From Flectonema sp. DT1601 (taxonomy: Eukaryota > Euglenozoa > Diplonemea > Diplonemida > Diplonemidae), in assembly GCA_964019425.1 (NCBI GenBank), contig OZ025806.1, positions 429,374 through 493,373 on the forward strand: a stretch of 64,000 bases of DNA, written 5' to 3'. The notes under the pieces were generated by a model. It worked only from the letters and a program-made list of their open reading frames with translations. It was not told where the DNA came from and did no database searches. Below are positions 22,118 through 31,879 of this stretch, one piece after another (within the stretch, counting starts at the first letter, position 1; the number at the start of each line of letters is the position of its first letter). The translations under genes and the position numbers were made by a program.

Positions 22118-25100
22118 ATGTCAAGTCTAGTTCCACACAATGAAATAATGAACCTACTTGAGGAGCAGATGAGAGAAGCATCAGCGATGAGAGCAGCTGA
22201 AGAAGAACGTGAAAAAGAAAGTGTTTTGATGCAACAGCGATTGGGTAATGTTTATCACAGAATGATTACTCAACAAAGAAACCAGACTGTTGTAAATCAA
22301 CAAACAGGTTACAGTTCTTCTTTTAGTAAAGTTCAACAAATGCCTTCTCCAATCAGAAGGGAGAGAGATGGTTATCAACAGTTTCAACATTCTCATAATG
22401 TGTCAGCTGTTTCTAGTTCGGTGTTCACGTACTCTCCGCTTTCTGTTAGTAATGATACAACTGTTAGTTCAAGTGCTGCTACAGTAGCTAGACGAAGGAC
22501 AGTTCCAGCTCCGTTGGGAAGTGGTCAAAATGAAGTCTTTGAAAGCCGTGGTAGACCAAGTATCGTTAGAAAAACTCACACAGAACACCATTCCGAACCA
22601 CTTCCTTTGCCTCAGCCGCAGCATGCGCAAAACGTTTCCGGTCCTTATCGTAATCAGCATCTTGAAGGGAATCCTGTTGGTGTTGTTGCTTCGCAGCAAC
22701 AGCAGCAGCATCAGCAGCAGCAACAACTGCAGCCTGTACGGAATCGAATGGCCTCTCCTAAAACACCCCCACGATGGCAGGTCACTGGTTCCAACACTAC
22801 TCGTTCACCCGTAACCAGATCCCCATCACCAGCTGGGAAACTTTCACCAAACAGAAAACGAAACCGTCCAGAAGCCCCATTTCAAAAAGGTATTCAAAGC
22901 ACGAGGGAAACCCTCGCCTCGCCAGCCATGGATGTATTACGTTGTTATGAAGTACAAGTTTCTGCACAACACAGTGGGATTACTGCAGCGTTGGTTGTGT
23001 TAGCAGCAGCTGAGGTCAGACAGGAAATTGGGATTTTACCATCACCGTCTAGGGTAGAATACGCGCCAGGTTCGATTCTCGTTATAAAACAAGGTTACTA
23101 TGAGAGTAAGCAAGGAACTCTTGAGGGATATGAAAATGGATTTTTACTACTGAGCGGATTGGGTGAAGAACTCGTGATGGAACATCCTCACAATGTAGTT
23201 CCTTTAACATGGTCTGAGTGGCAACCTGCTACCGTACCTGACGGTTTGAATGTTCAGTCACCTGATCCAGTAGCAGCTAACATTCCTCCAAGTACGACTG
23301 ATACTTCTGTTTCTTTTGATACTTCTTATTCTCAGGGAGCATCTCAACTAGAGAAAGGGTTCACACAATACTTCAATGGTGCTAATAAGGAACTTGGTGT
23401 ACCTCAGTCTCCTCCTCCTCAAGCAGTTGCTTTGTCAAAAGAAGTTGCAAAACATCCTCGCATGACTAAATCTGCTCTCATCCGTAGAGAGCTTGGTAAA
23501 GATGCTAGGGACAAGAATCAACGATCTACTACACCAAAGAAATACTACACCAGTAAAGAGATGACACAGAGACCTGTTAGTGTTGGGAGGAGATCGAAGA
23601 GTGCTTCGGCGAGTCCACAGCAGTTAGAATTGTCTGGTCGGACTCAAAAAAAGCTTTGTTTCTCTGACTTAGCTGAAGACACACAAAACACTTCAATCGC
23701 CAACATTACATCTCCTGCTTTGGGAAGTAGTTTGCGAAGTCAGCATACGATGTATGCAGAGCGATCCTCTCTTAGACAGACAGACACCCCGAATGTTAAT
23801 ATTACTCCTCCTCCTCCTGTTGAGGATTCTCAATTGGATCCGAGATCAACTTTTACAAACAATTCCGCCATTCGAACCCAAGAGTGGCATCGCCAACGAG
23901 CATCTGTAGATGCCCATCGATATTACGTCGAATCTTCTTCATTGCAACAGAGTCCTGTTGTTGACGAAACCATTACTTGTCCAGAGGCTTTTATACCACC
24001 AGACTCACCAGCACTGAGAGACTCTAACGCTGATGCGTATAGCCCGCCTTACAGTAATTCACCTGTTGGTAGACAAAAGACTTTAGGGAGTTTATTAGAT
24101 TCTCAGCTGAGTCCAATCCCGAGAGAGAATGGAAGTCCCATAGGAGGGAATTCTTGGTCGCCATCACCTCTTGGACCAGGTGGTCGAAGAGGAGGAAGTA
24201 TGGAAACACCTAGACAGCGATTATCTTACGGAACTGCCTCAGTCCCTTCAACTATTGGTGAAAAGATCTCGGTATCTCAACCAAGAACAGTACCACTTCA
24301 TAAGCAACAACATCAACAGCAGCCAAGACAGAGTTATCAACCTCCGACAGTATCAAGAAAAGAAGTCACGAAAACTATTAAAGTGGTTAAGAAGCCTTAT
24401 GTTCCAGTGACGAATTCGGCATCACCAGAGTTTAAAGATTACGATTCGTACCAACGGGTGCGGGTAGCTGAAGTTGACGAAGATTACTGTCAACCAGACG
24501 CTCTGTCTTCTGATGAAGAAATCACTTCAGTTTCAAGTCCTTACGTCCTCTCACGAACAGTCATCTCTTTGAGAGAAGAAGAAGCTTTAAAAAGAAAAAT
24601 TTGTTCTACTGAAGAAGCCTCAAAACGATCTCTTATTTTAGAAAAGAAATCAACAGAAGCGGAAGGAATATTTGTTATCCAACACGCACGTACTTCATTA
24701 ACAAGAACAGAAGCATCAGCGCGTGCTAATATAACAAAACAATATCTTACATCTGTTGACTCTTTGAGATTACTTCATCAAAAGAGAAATAGACTCCTAG
24801 TTAGACGGAGTCCTGAAAGGAGGTCACCACCTGCGACAGTTGTTAGAAAGCAACCAACAAACCCGTTGGTGATCGAACATCAGATTCAATTTTTAATTAT
24901 TGAGGAACAGGCGACCAGACATTCAACTCGAAAAGACCAACAGGAGCATCGAGTGCAGCTGCGGAAATTAAAAGAAGTCGACTTGGCGAAGGTATTCGAC
25001 CGAGAACAGAGATTATCTCACTCTCCTGGACAGAAAACTCAAATTCAAATTCAGAGAGAAGCTCGAATGAAGAACGTAAAACCTGTTAAGTTTAGTTTAC

Positions 25101-27416
25101 TTAGTGGAAAGGTTGACTTTTCATCATCTCATCAAACAAAGATTAGCCACCGTAAAGATGAGTTGGAGAACAGTAACAGCATTTTGTCATCTGGTGACGT
25201 AAATTTCTACTCTGACTACGGACTGGTTTCAACTTACGAAAATAATCTCGTCTACAAGGACGTGACGACTCCCACTAGAGTCAAACAAGAGTCAACAGCG
25301 ACACCACAACCGAGAGTTTCCAATCCGTCTCAGCGTCTTTTTGGTCGTAAAAATCGGTCTTCTGTCAGCACCGCCAGAGCAGCACCAGGACGGTCCATAT
25401 TAGGATTTAGTAATCTAATGCTTAGTGACAGTAGTGAGTCTGAAGATGATGACGATCCAGAAACTGAAAAAATGGCCAGTGTTGCTCGACTTTCAAACTT
25501 CACCACGACGCTCATTGAGGCAACAGCACCCTCTCCTGGGAATCCGTTGGCCACAGAGCAACAGCAAGAGAAAGAACTCGCGTCTATTCTCGATAGGGAG
25601 AATGCTGCTCTAAGAGCTGCCATCATGAAGCTCAACGCTGAGAATGCTCTCAAAGATGCTCAGATCGCATCTTTGCGAAGCCCATCTCGCGACGCCAGCG
25701 ACCACCAGTCTCAGCCCCGCGTCCGTCCACAACCAGACGCGGTATCTCAGAGTCACATTGCACAGCAGAAGGAGCGTCGAGCAGCCCAAGAAAAACGAGA
25801 CTCCGAGCGTAAAGAACGTGAACTCGCCACCCAAAAGAAACGCGATGAGGAAACCGCTGTCCGAAAAGCCCAGCAAGAGCGTCGAGAGGCAGAGCGCAAA
25901 GCCGAGCATGAGCGAAAAGACGCTGCCAAAAAGGCTGCCCTTCAACAACAAGAAGCCAAAAAACGTGAAAAAGCCGCAGCCGAAGAGCAACGTCAAGCAG
26001 AAAAAAAGGCCGCAGCAGAAGATGAAAAGAAAGCAGCGGAAGAGAAGGCTGCTGAGAAAAAACAACAGGCCACAGCCGAGAAAAAGGCAGCTGAAGAGCG
26101 AAAGGAAACTGCAGAAAGAGAAGCCTCTGAGAGAAAAGCTGCCGAAGAACGCAAAGCGGCGGAAGAGAGGAAAGCTGCTGATGAACGCAAGGTGGTGGAA
26201 GAGAGGGAAGCTGCGGAACAGAAGGAAGCCTCCGAAAAGGAAGCGGCAGAAGAACTCAAAGCTGCAGAAGAACTCAAAGCAGCAGAAGAACTCAAAGCAG
26301 CAGAAGAACTCGAAGCAGCAGAAGAACTCAAAGCTGCAGAGGAAAAAAAGGCTACGGAGGAGCGCAGTGCAGCTGAAGAAGTCATCAGGAGAGCAGCGGA
26401 GGAACGCAAAGCAACTGAGGAAAGAGAAGCTTTGGAAATGGAAGAACGCCGGGCAGCGGAGGAAAAGGAAGCCGCTGACAAGAAGGCAACAGAGGAACGC
26501 AAGGCAGCGGAAGAGCGCAAAGCATCTGAGGAACGGAAGGCAAACGAGGAACGCAAAGCAGCTAAGGAAAGAGAAGCTGCTGAACAAAAAAGGGCGACTG
26601 AGGACGCAGATCAGGCAAGGAGACAAGAAGAGATAGCAGCTGCTCGGAAGGAGGCCGAACGTGCAGCAGAGAAGCGAGCAGCTGGAGAACGCCTGGCAGC
26701 TGAGGCAGACCGAAAGGAAATGGAGAGGAAGGCTGCCAGGGAACAACAGACTCGCGAGGCAGCCTCCCGACAGCGTGGCACTGATTCCAAAACCCCTTCG
26801 AAGTCCAGTTCGAAGTCCTATGCGAAGTTTAGCAGCGGGCAGAATAATTATTTCTTCGTTGTTAACGGTACACCTGACTGGAACATACCTAAAGGTATCG
26901 ATTGGTTCCTCTGTAAGGGGGGCCCAGACGATGGACGAACTCGCTCGGCTGAGTCCTTCATTGACTCGAGACCCAATGCTGCACGAACTTCCGGTATGTC
27001 TGCTATCTGATGACTCTGGTTTCTTATGTTTTACTTTATCACTAAAATACCACACACAGCTTCAAAGCCACCAGCGAAACAGGCCGAGAAGCCGCAACCA
27101 CAGCAGCCACCGCCAGAGGTAAAACCGCAACCAAAGCCTGAGCCAAAGGTTCAGCCAAAGCCAGTACCAAAAGCAAAACATGATGCGGCAAACACGTCAA
27201 CCTCTTCTGAAAGCGGGTCTGAGTTGGTTCGTCCAACAAGGCAAAATGTAAATGACATGTCTTCTGAGTATGTGATTTTATCTTATTTGTAATTACCGTA
27301 CCGTAGGAAGTATTCTTATTTAGCAACCTCCCCACAGTGATGATGACACTAGTGATGATGACGACACAAGCTCAAGTGGTTCCAACTTCTACGAAGTAGA
27401 GTCTTCCAAGAGCTAA
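22118..27416 (+). CDS. Large low-complexity / Ala-Glu-Lys-repeat protein (two introns)
   Basis: Exons 22118-26993, 27060-27267 and 27338-27416 give 1720 residues. The introns (66 and 70 nt) both have GTATGT donors and ACAG acceptors, and both joins restore a split codon, so the apparent stop at 27010 is intronic. Layout: an N-terminal charged helix, a Ser/Pro/Gln-rich disordered part with a poly-Gln/His tract near residue 195, a compact region near residues 270-370 rich in hydrophobics, and more disorder. A segment of about 350 residues around 1210-1560 is built of AAEERKAAEE- and AAEELKAAEEL-type heptads and is probably a single alpha-helix or coiled coil. A small globular-looking stretch (NYFFVVNGTPDWNIP) follows, and then a Lys/Pro-rich and Asp/Ser-rich tail. 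Cytoskeletal or scaffold function is plausible, but no family is recognised. A long antisense open frame over the repeat is a shadow. Confidence 0.85.
26248..26345 (+). repeat. 18-bp coding minisatellite
   Basis: About five head-to-tail copies of a unit like GCAGAAGAACTCAAAGCA encode AAEELK repeats inside the large Ala-Glu-Lys protein. Copies differ mainly at third positions (GCA/GCT) and by a Lys-to-Glu change in one unit. Confidence 0.85.
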
Positions 27417-28284
27417 GTATTTTAACTTGAAAAGTTAATTTGTAATTAAAAGACAGTTCCTGTATTTAGAGAAACAAAATGATAATTAAATTAGAGCTCC
27501 AGTTCGGGTTTTTCTTTTCCCCAAAAATCGTAACTTATAGACCACATAGACTCCGTAAAAACACTTTTTTGTTTTCTAATTTTTTTTAAAAATTTTTCCC
27601 TCTTTTTTCTGTTTCGTGCCATGTGATTTTGAACGGCAGCCTATTGTTGGTTTTATTCACTTCAAAGTGCAAAGTAATAGCTGTCTTAAACCCCCACGTT
27701 CGATGTACTATATCGATGTCAGCTATTTGATTTTTACATTGCAATCAAGTTTTGGGGAAAAAAAAAAAAAAAAAAAAAAAAAAAGTCAGTTTTAAGTCGC
27801 TTTACATTTCACTTTCCTTCTTCTCGCAAGAGTGACGCACTAGGATGAGACTTAATGAGAACGGTCTCTTTTTTGTTGCTAACTGTTCTTTGTGTGTGGG
27901 AAAAAAAAAAAAAAAAAAAATGAAAACTTTTACTGACTATCATATTTTTAGTTCATAGGTTTGTTTTTGTACCTACAAGTCCATTGTTCTGTAGAAAGAG
28001 AACTGTAGCGTAACTACAAATAAAACCAAAATGTTAGTAAAAAAAGTGAACTTGGCCGATTCTTTTTAATGTTTGTTTCAATTAGTTTATTTTGTTGTCC
28101 AAAAAGTGAATACTTTAGTTGGATTATTTGAAACTGTTATTATGGTTCTTTCAGTTAAAAAATAAAATGCAACGATGAATTTTTCAACTCAGGTTCAGAG
28201 CATATTACTGATTTTTTATTTTTTTATTTTTCTATAAAGCTGGACACTGCCTAGAGAAGTGTTCACACACATTAAAACAAGAGA
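27417..28284. other. Spacer with poly(A) runs
   Basis: Poly(A) tracts near 27760-27784 and 27901-27920. No gene is supported. CTATAAAG ends at 28239, about 45 nt before the VPS51 start. Confidence 0.65.
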
Positions 28285-30630
28285 ATGATGACTATTTTAA
28301 ATGAGGGTCTCAGAACCCAAGTACGGCGGCTACAAGATAAAGGTTACTTTAGTTCTGGTTACGAGAACCCAATAAAATCATCAACTGATGGCTTTGAAGA
28401 AAAGATCTCGCAGGTAGCAAGATTTATTAAGCACGTTCTTACAAAGCATCCTGAAATCACAAGCGCTAAAAAATTAATGAGGAAAGTTGAGGAAAATATA
28501 AAAACGATTGACCAGGAGTATTGTGATACAGTGCTTGAACTTTTTAAGGAAACGGTGGACGCTCTTCTAAGAAAATCTTTCAGTTCGTTGTCTTCCGACA
28601 GCGATGACACACCAGCTCCAACCCGACGTCGTAGGGACATGTTAAAGGCGTATTATGGAATAGCTGAAAAGACGACTAAACCGAAATCTGCAATCGATGA
28701 AAAAGATTTCGATGCTGAAAAATTTGCAGCAAAATTGTTAAAAGAAGGAAAGTTAAAGGATTTATTAGCAAAAGACATCGAGCTAACAAACGACATGAGA
28801 AAATTAGACAACGAGCTTCAGATGCTAGTCTACGGAAACTACACAAATTTCATCAACGCCACAAAACTAATAAGCAACATGAAGGATTCTGTTACGGGAA
28901 TGAGAAGTAGAATATCAAACTTAAACACTTCTTTAACTCAAGTGGGAACACTAAACAGTACAATTCAATCGGAACTCGGTGGCAATAAATCAAAAATTCA
29001 AAAACTACTAACTGTGAATGGAACTCTAAAGAAAATTGATTTTGTTGTAACTCTTCCAAACAGACTTCAAGAATATATATCTGTTAAGGCTTATGCTTCT
29101 GCAGTGACATATTGGGGTGTTGGGTATCAAATCCTTCACAGGCACAATCATATTAAGTCATTCTCACACGTCAATACCCGTTGTGTTGAAATCATAAACA
29201 GCCTTCATGAAGAATTAGTTATGGCGTTAAAGGAATGTTTTATAAGCAGTGATAATAGACAAGCGTCATCTATAGTAAAGTATATTTCCGACATAGAAAA
29301 GACTGGTTGTGGGTCAGTGGATTCAGTGGCTGAGTCGGAAACTGTTTCTTGTTTAGTTAAAAAAATGGTATCGGACGAACTACAAACAAACGTCGAACAA
29401 GGTCTGCCTGTTTTATTATCGGAATCAAACATGGAAACTCCTGATACTAAAATTCTTCAAGCAGTTTCTGCGTTGCTTTTACATTCAAGTGAAAAGGTAA
29501 CTTCTGGAGTATCGTTGTTGCACATCACTCCCCATGATGGTACTGCGTACGCTCATAGAATTGTCCAGCCTCATGTCTTAATTTGTATTGAAAAAACTTG
29601 TGAATTCGTTGCTCAGATTGCATCCCACAGAGTGGAACTTCTTATGAATGACTGCAGTGCAATAATTGAGGGTGATATTGATGTTCCATTGGCAGAAAAA
29701 TCTGAAAAATTTGCATCTGGAATGGCTGTACAACTATCTGATTTGATTCAGGGAAGCGTCACACTTGTGAAAAGATTTTTTTCATCTCCTGAAAAAGCTA
29801 TTTTGAATGTTAGAAATGAATTTTTTTCATCAATTAGAAAAATGTATTCAAATTTAGAATCTCTACTGTTGCGGAAGAAGACTCAATCTACGTCTTTAGC
29901 TCTGTTGAGCTTCATGACGCAATACAACTTGCACACTGTCCCTGTCATATGTGAATCCGCCAGGATATTCCCTGACGGAGCAGATTTAGCAGATGATTTG
30001 ATTAAAATTAGTTCGAAGCTTACCACCACTGCAGCAACAAATTTCATTGTTTCAACGGGGGTGAAAGCCACAAATTTATTATGGAATTATCCACAAAGCC
30101 TTGAGACATACAGTGAAGGTGATAGTCTGGTTAATAAAAATATTATGTTGGCCATGAAGGAGGTTGAAAAGGCAAGGAGAGCAGTCATGCAGGGACTTCC
30201 TTCGGGAAAGAAATCCGTTTCGAAGGATGAAAAATCTCAAGCTAGTAGTCAAAGCAGACCGACGTCGTACGCATCACTCGCGATTGCTGCACAATTAGAA
30301 GCAGTCTTACACCCATCATGCAGTTATGGTGTTTCAGTTATTGTTGCTGATGTGTCAAATGTTGTTCGATGTCTTTGTCTTTATCTTCTTCGATCAGTCC
30401 TCGAGCTTATCAGAACAGCGACCGTGTCTTCTCCAGCTGCACTGCATTCACTTCAATCTGATGTGTTGTATCTTAGTATTGGTATGTCTGACATCTGTAA
30501 TAGCAGTGATATTGTTTCTCTCATTGATGAAATCCTACACAACGCAACTGATCGATGCAGAGGAGGTGACCTAAAAGAAAAGGATGAGGCAATAACAGAG
30601 GTGTTGGAGTTCATGAGGTTATCTAGATAG
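28285..30630 (+). CDS. VPS51: VPS51-like GARP/EARP tethering complex subunit
   Basis: This is a 781-residue single-exon protein. Residues 114-210 carry the Vps51/Vps67 signature: RRRRDMLKAYYGI, then DFDAEKFAAKLLKEGKL, an acidic-helical block, and LVYGNYTNFINATKLI. These match the yeast/human VPS51 N-terminal region by eye. The rest is a helical tether rod as expected for CATCHR-family subunits, and the length matches human VPS51 (about 780). VPS51 works with VPS52-54 in GARP at the trans-Golgi network and in EARP on recycling endosomes. A Ser/Asp-rich linker (about residues 98-112) precedes the signature, and an extra N-terminal ~100 residues are helical. The translated segment AYASAVTYWGVGYQ, encoded at about 29089-29130, is duplicated in a dead fragment near 31.7 kb. 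Confidence 0.92.
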   Translation: MMTILNEGLRTQVRRLQDKGYFSSGYENPIKSSTDGFEEKISQVARFIKHVLTKHPEITSAKKLMRKVEENIKTIDQEYCDTVLELFKETVDALLRKSFSSLSSDSDDTPAPTRRRRDMLKAYYGIAEKTTKPKSAIDEKDFDAEKFAAKLLKEGKLKDLLAKDIELTNDMRKLDNELQMLVYGNYTNFINATKLISNMKDSVTGMRSRISNLNTSLTQVGTLNSTIQSELGGNKSKIQKLLTVNGTLKKIDFVVTLPNRLQEYISVKAYASAVTYWGVGYQILHRHNHIKSFSHVNTRCVEIINSLHEELVMALKECFISSDNRQASSIVKYISDIEKTGCGSVDSVAESETVSCLVKKMVSDELQTNVEQGLPVLLSESNMETPDTKILQAVSALLLHSSEKVTSGVSLLHITPHDGTAYAHRIVQPHVLICIEKTCEFVAQIASHRVELLMNDCSAIIEGDIDVPLAEKSEKFASGMAVQLSDLIQGSVTLVKRFFSSPEKAILNVRNEFFSSIRKMYSNLESLLLRKKTQSTSLALLSFMTQYNLHTVPVICESARIFPDGADLADDLIKISSKLTTTAATNFIVSTGVKATNLLWNYPQSLETYSEGDSLVNKNIMLAMKEVEKARRAVMQGLPSGKKSVSKDEKSQASSQSRPTSYASLAIAAQLEAVLHPSCSYGVSVIVADVSNVVRCLCLYLLRSVLELIRTATVSSPAALHSLQSDVLYLSIGMSDICNSSDIVSLIDEILHNATDRCRGGDLKEKDEAITEVLEFMRLSR

Positions 30631-30944
30631 AGTCGTTTGTCAACTTAAAGGAACACATTATGTTCTTATTTAGTTTCATAATTAACATTGGTTAGGATCC
30701 TTCTGATTTTTTATTCTCTTTTTTTTTTTTTCCCCCCCATATTTAGTTAAGGCAAAAAGGTTCAATCTTTTTTAAAATAAATAAAATAAATAACTGTTTT
30801 CGAAGTTGGTGACTCTGTTTGTGCTGGGTTCACTTTTTTCCTCCTGTCAGACATAAAATCAAATGACAAAATTGGTTGATAGAGGATATTTTTCTTAGAG
30901 AACGTTCTTCGAGATAGGGACATTTCAAATAAAGTAAACACTTA
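30631..30944. other. VPS51 3' flank
   Basis: AT-rich sequence with a T12/C8 tract near 30720-30740. It contains AATAAATAAAATAAATAA-type sequence (30777-30793) that could serve polyadenylation. No gene. Confidence 0.55.
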
Positions 30945-31230
30945 TTAAGAATGTGTGGGCGAAACCCACATATTGTTGTCAACCTGAATTGTGAGATCCT
31001 TCTTAATTTCCTTGGATGTCTTTAGCTCCAAGAACATTAATGTGCAGATCTTTTCCATGGCAGGCCAAGCTGAACAAGTTTCAAGCTCGCCCCGCTTTCC
31101 AAACAATGACACCTCCCTGTGGGGAGGCATCCACAAAAACTTCAGCCATTTTAACTTTAATCTGGTAGGTTCGCGTAATCCTAGGTTGCGGCAATTTACT
31201 TATTACTGACCTGACAGTGTCAAACACAAG
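30945..31230 (-). mobile_element. RNase H-like remnant of a retroelement (broken fossil)
   Basis: On the - strand, short peptide stretches resemble the RNase H domain of retroelements (a VDASPQGG-type start, a hydrophobic HINVL-type stretch and a VDNN-type stretch, in order). The style is closer to tyrosine-recombinase (DIRS-type) or LTR-type elements than to LINE RNase H. The fragment is broken, with several interruptions; no terminal repeats are visible, so its age and exact family cannot be set. Confidence 0.4.
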
Positions 31231-31800
31231 AGATGCCAACAAGGAAGAACGCTGGATGGCGAACCTTGAGAAGGAAACACTGAAATCGAGGTGGAGAAAC
31301 AGCTGGAGCAGCAGAGAAGAGCTATGGAACAGCAGCACCACCAGAAGGAAACCAACCTTCAAGGACAAGAAAAACAGCAAGAAGAACTGCAAAGTCAGTA
31401 CCACCAACAACAGCAGCAACTGCAAAGTCAGCTGAGGGAAACGGAAAGCAGAAGGAACAAAACCTACAGGTCAACGCAAAGAGCAACATCAGCACCAACA
31501 AAAGGAATTGGAGAAGCAACAACAACAGCAACAGGAGAGCCAGCAGCAGAAGAAGGACACCGAGTCTGAACAGCAAACACCAGACTTGGTCACAACTGCA
31601 GAAGGAAAAGGAATCCTTCCAGACGGAGAAGGATGAGGAGGTGGTGCCGGTGTCCTGTCGAATCGAAACGGCCCGGTACCCCTACGCAGAAGCATATGCT
31701 TCTGCAGTGGCATATTGGGGTGTTGGGTATCAAACCCTTAGGCACAGTCATATTAAGTCATTATCACACATGAGAACAGTCTTAGCTGTCTGGGCACTCC
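31231..31800 (+). pseudogene. Gln/Glu-rich coiled-coil fragment joined to a partial VPS51 copy
   Basis: On the + strand, 31291-31440 reads a charged coiled coil (for example EKQQEELQSQYHQQQQQLQ) that drifts between frames after about 31440. Nearer the 3' side, 31692-31769 matches VPS51 bases 29089-29169 with only a handful of substitutions and one small deletion. It is still translatable in the VPS51 frame as AYASAVAYWGVGYQTLRHSHIKS before a stop at about 31806. I see no start codon context or introns supporting an active gene. The patch is most simply a dead chimera of host sequence: a fragment of an unidentified coiled-coil gene plus a fragment of the neighbouring VPS51 gene, now lying beside a LINE fossil. 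Confidence 0.65.
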
Positions 31801-31879
31801 CACAGTAGTTGGAGCTGGAGCACCAAAAAACACACAAAAACCTGGGAAGCAGATCGATGGAGGTTCAGCAAGCGATGCG

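Noticed and set aside
25644-26636. 330-residue Lys/Arg-rich open frame on the same strand
   Set aside because: A frame-shifted shadow of the same repeat, with composition forced by the repeat.
25610-27055. 481-residue antisense open frame rich in Phe, Cys, Ser and Leu
   Set aside because: It is the complement of the Ala-Glu-Lys repeat region, where low complexity keeps the antisense frame free of stops. The sense frame has introns and continuity on both sides.
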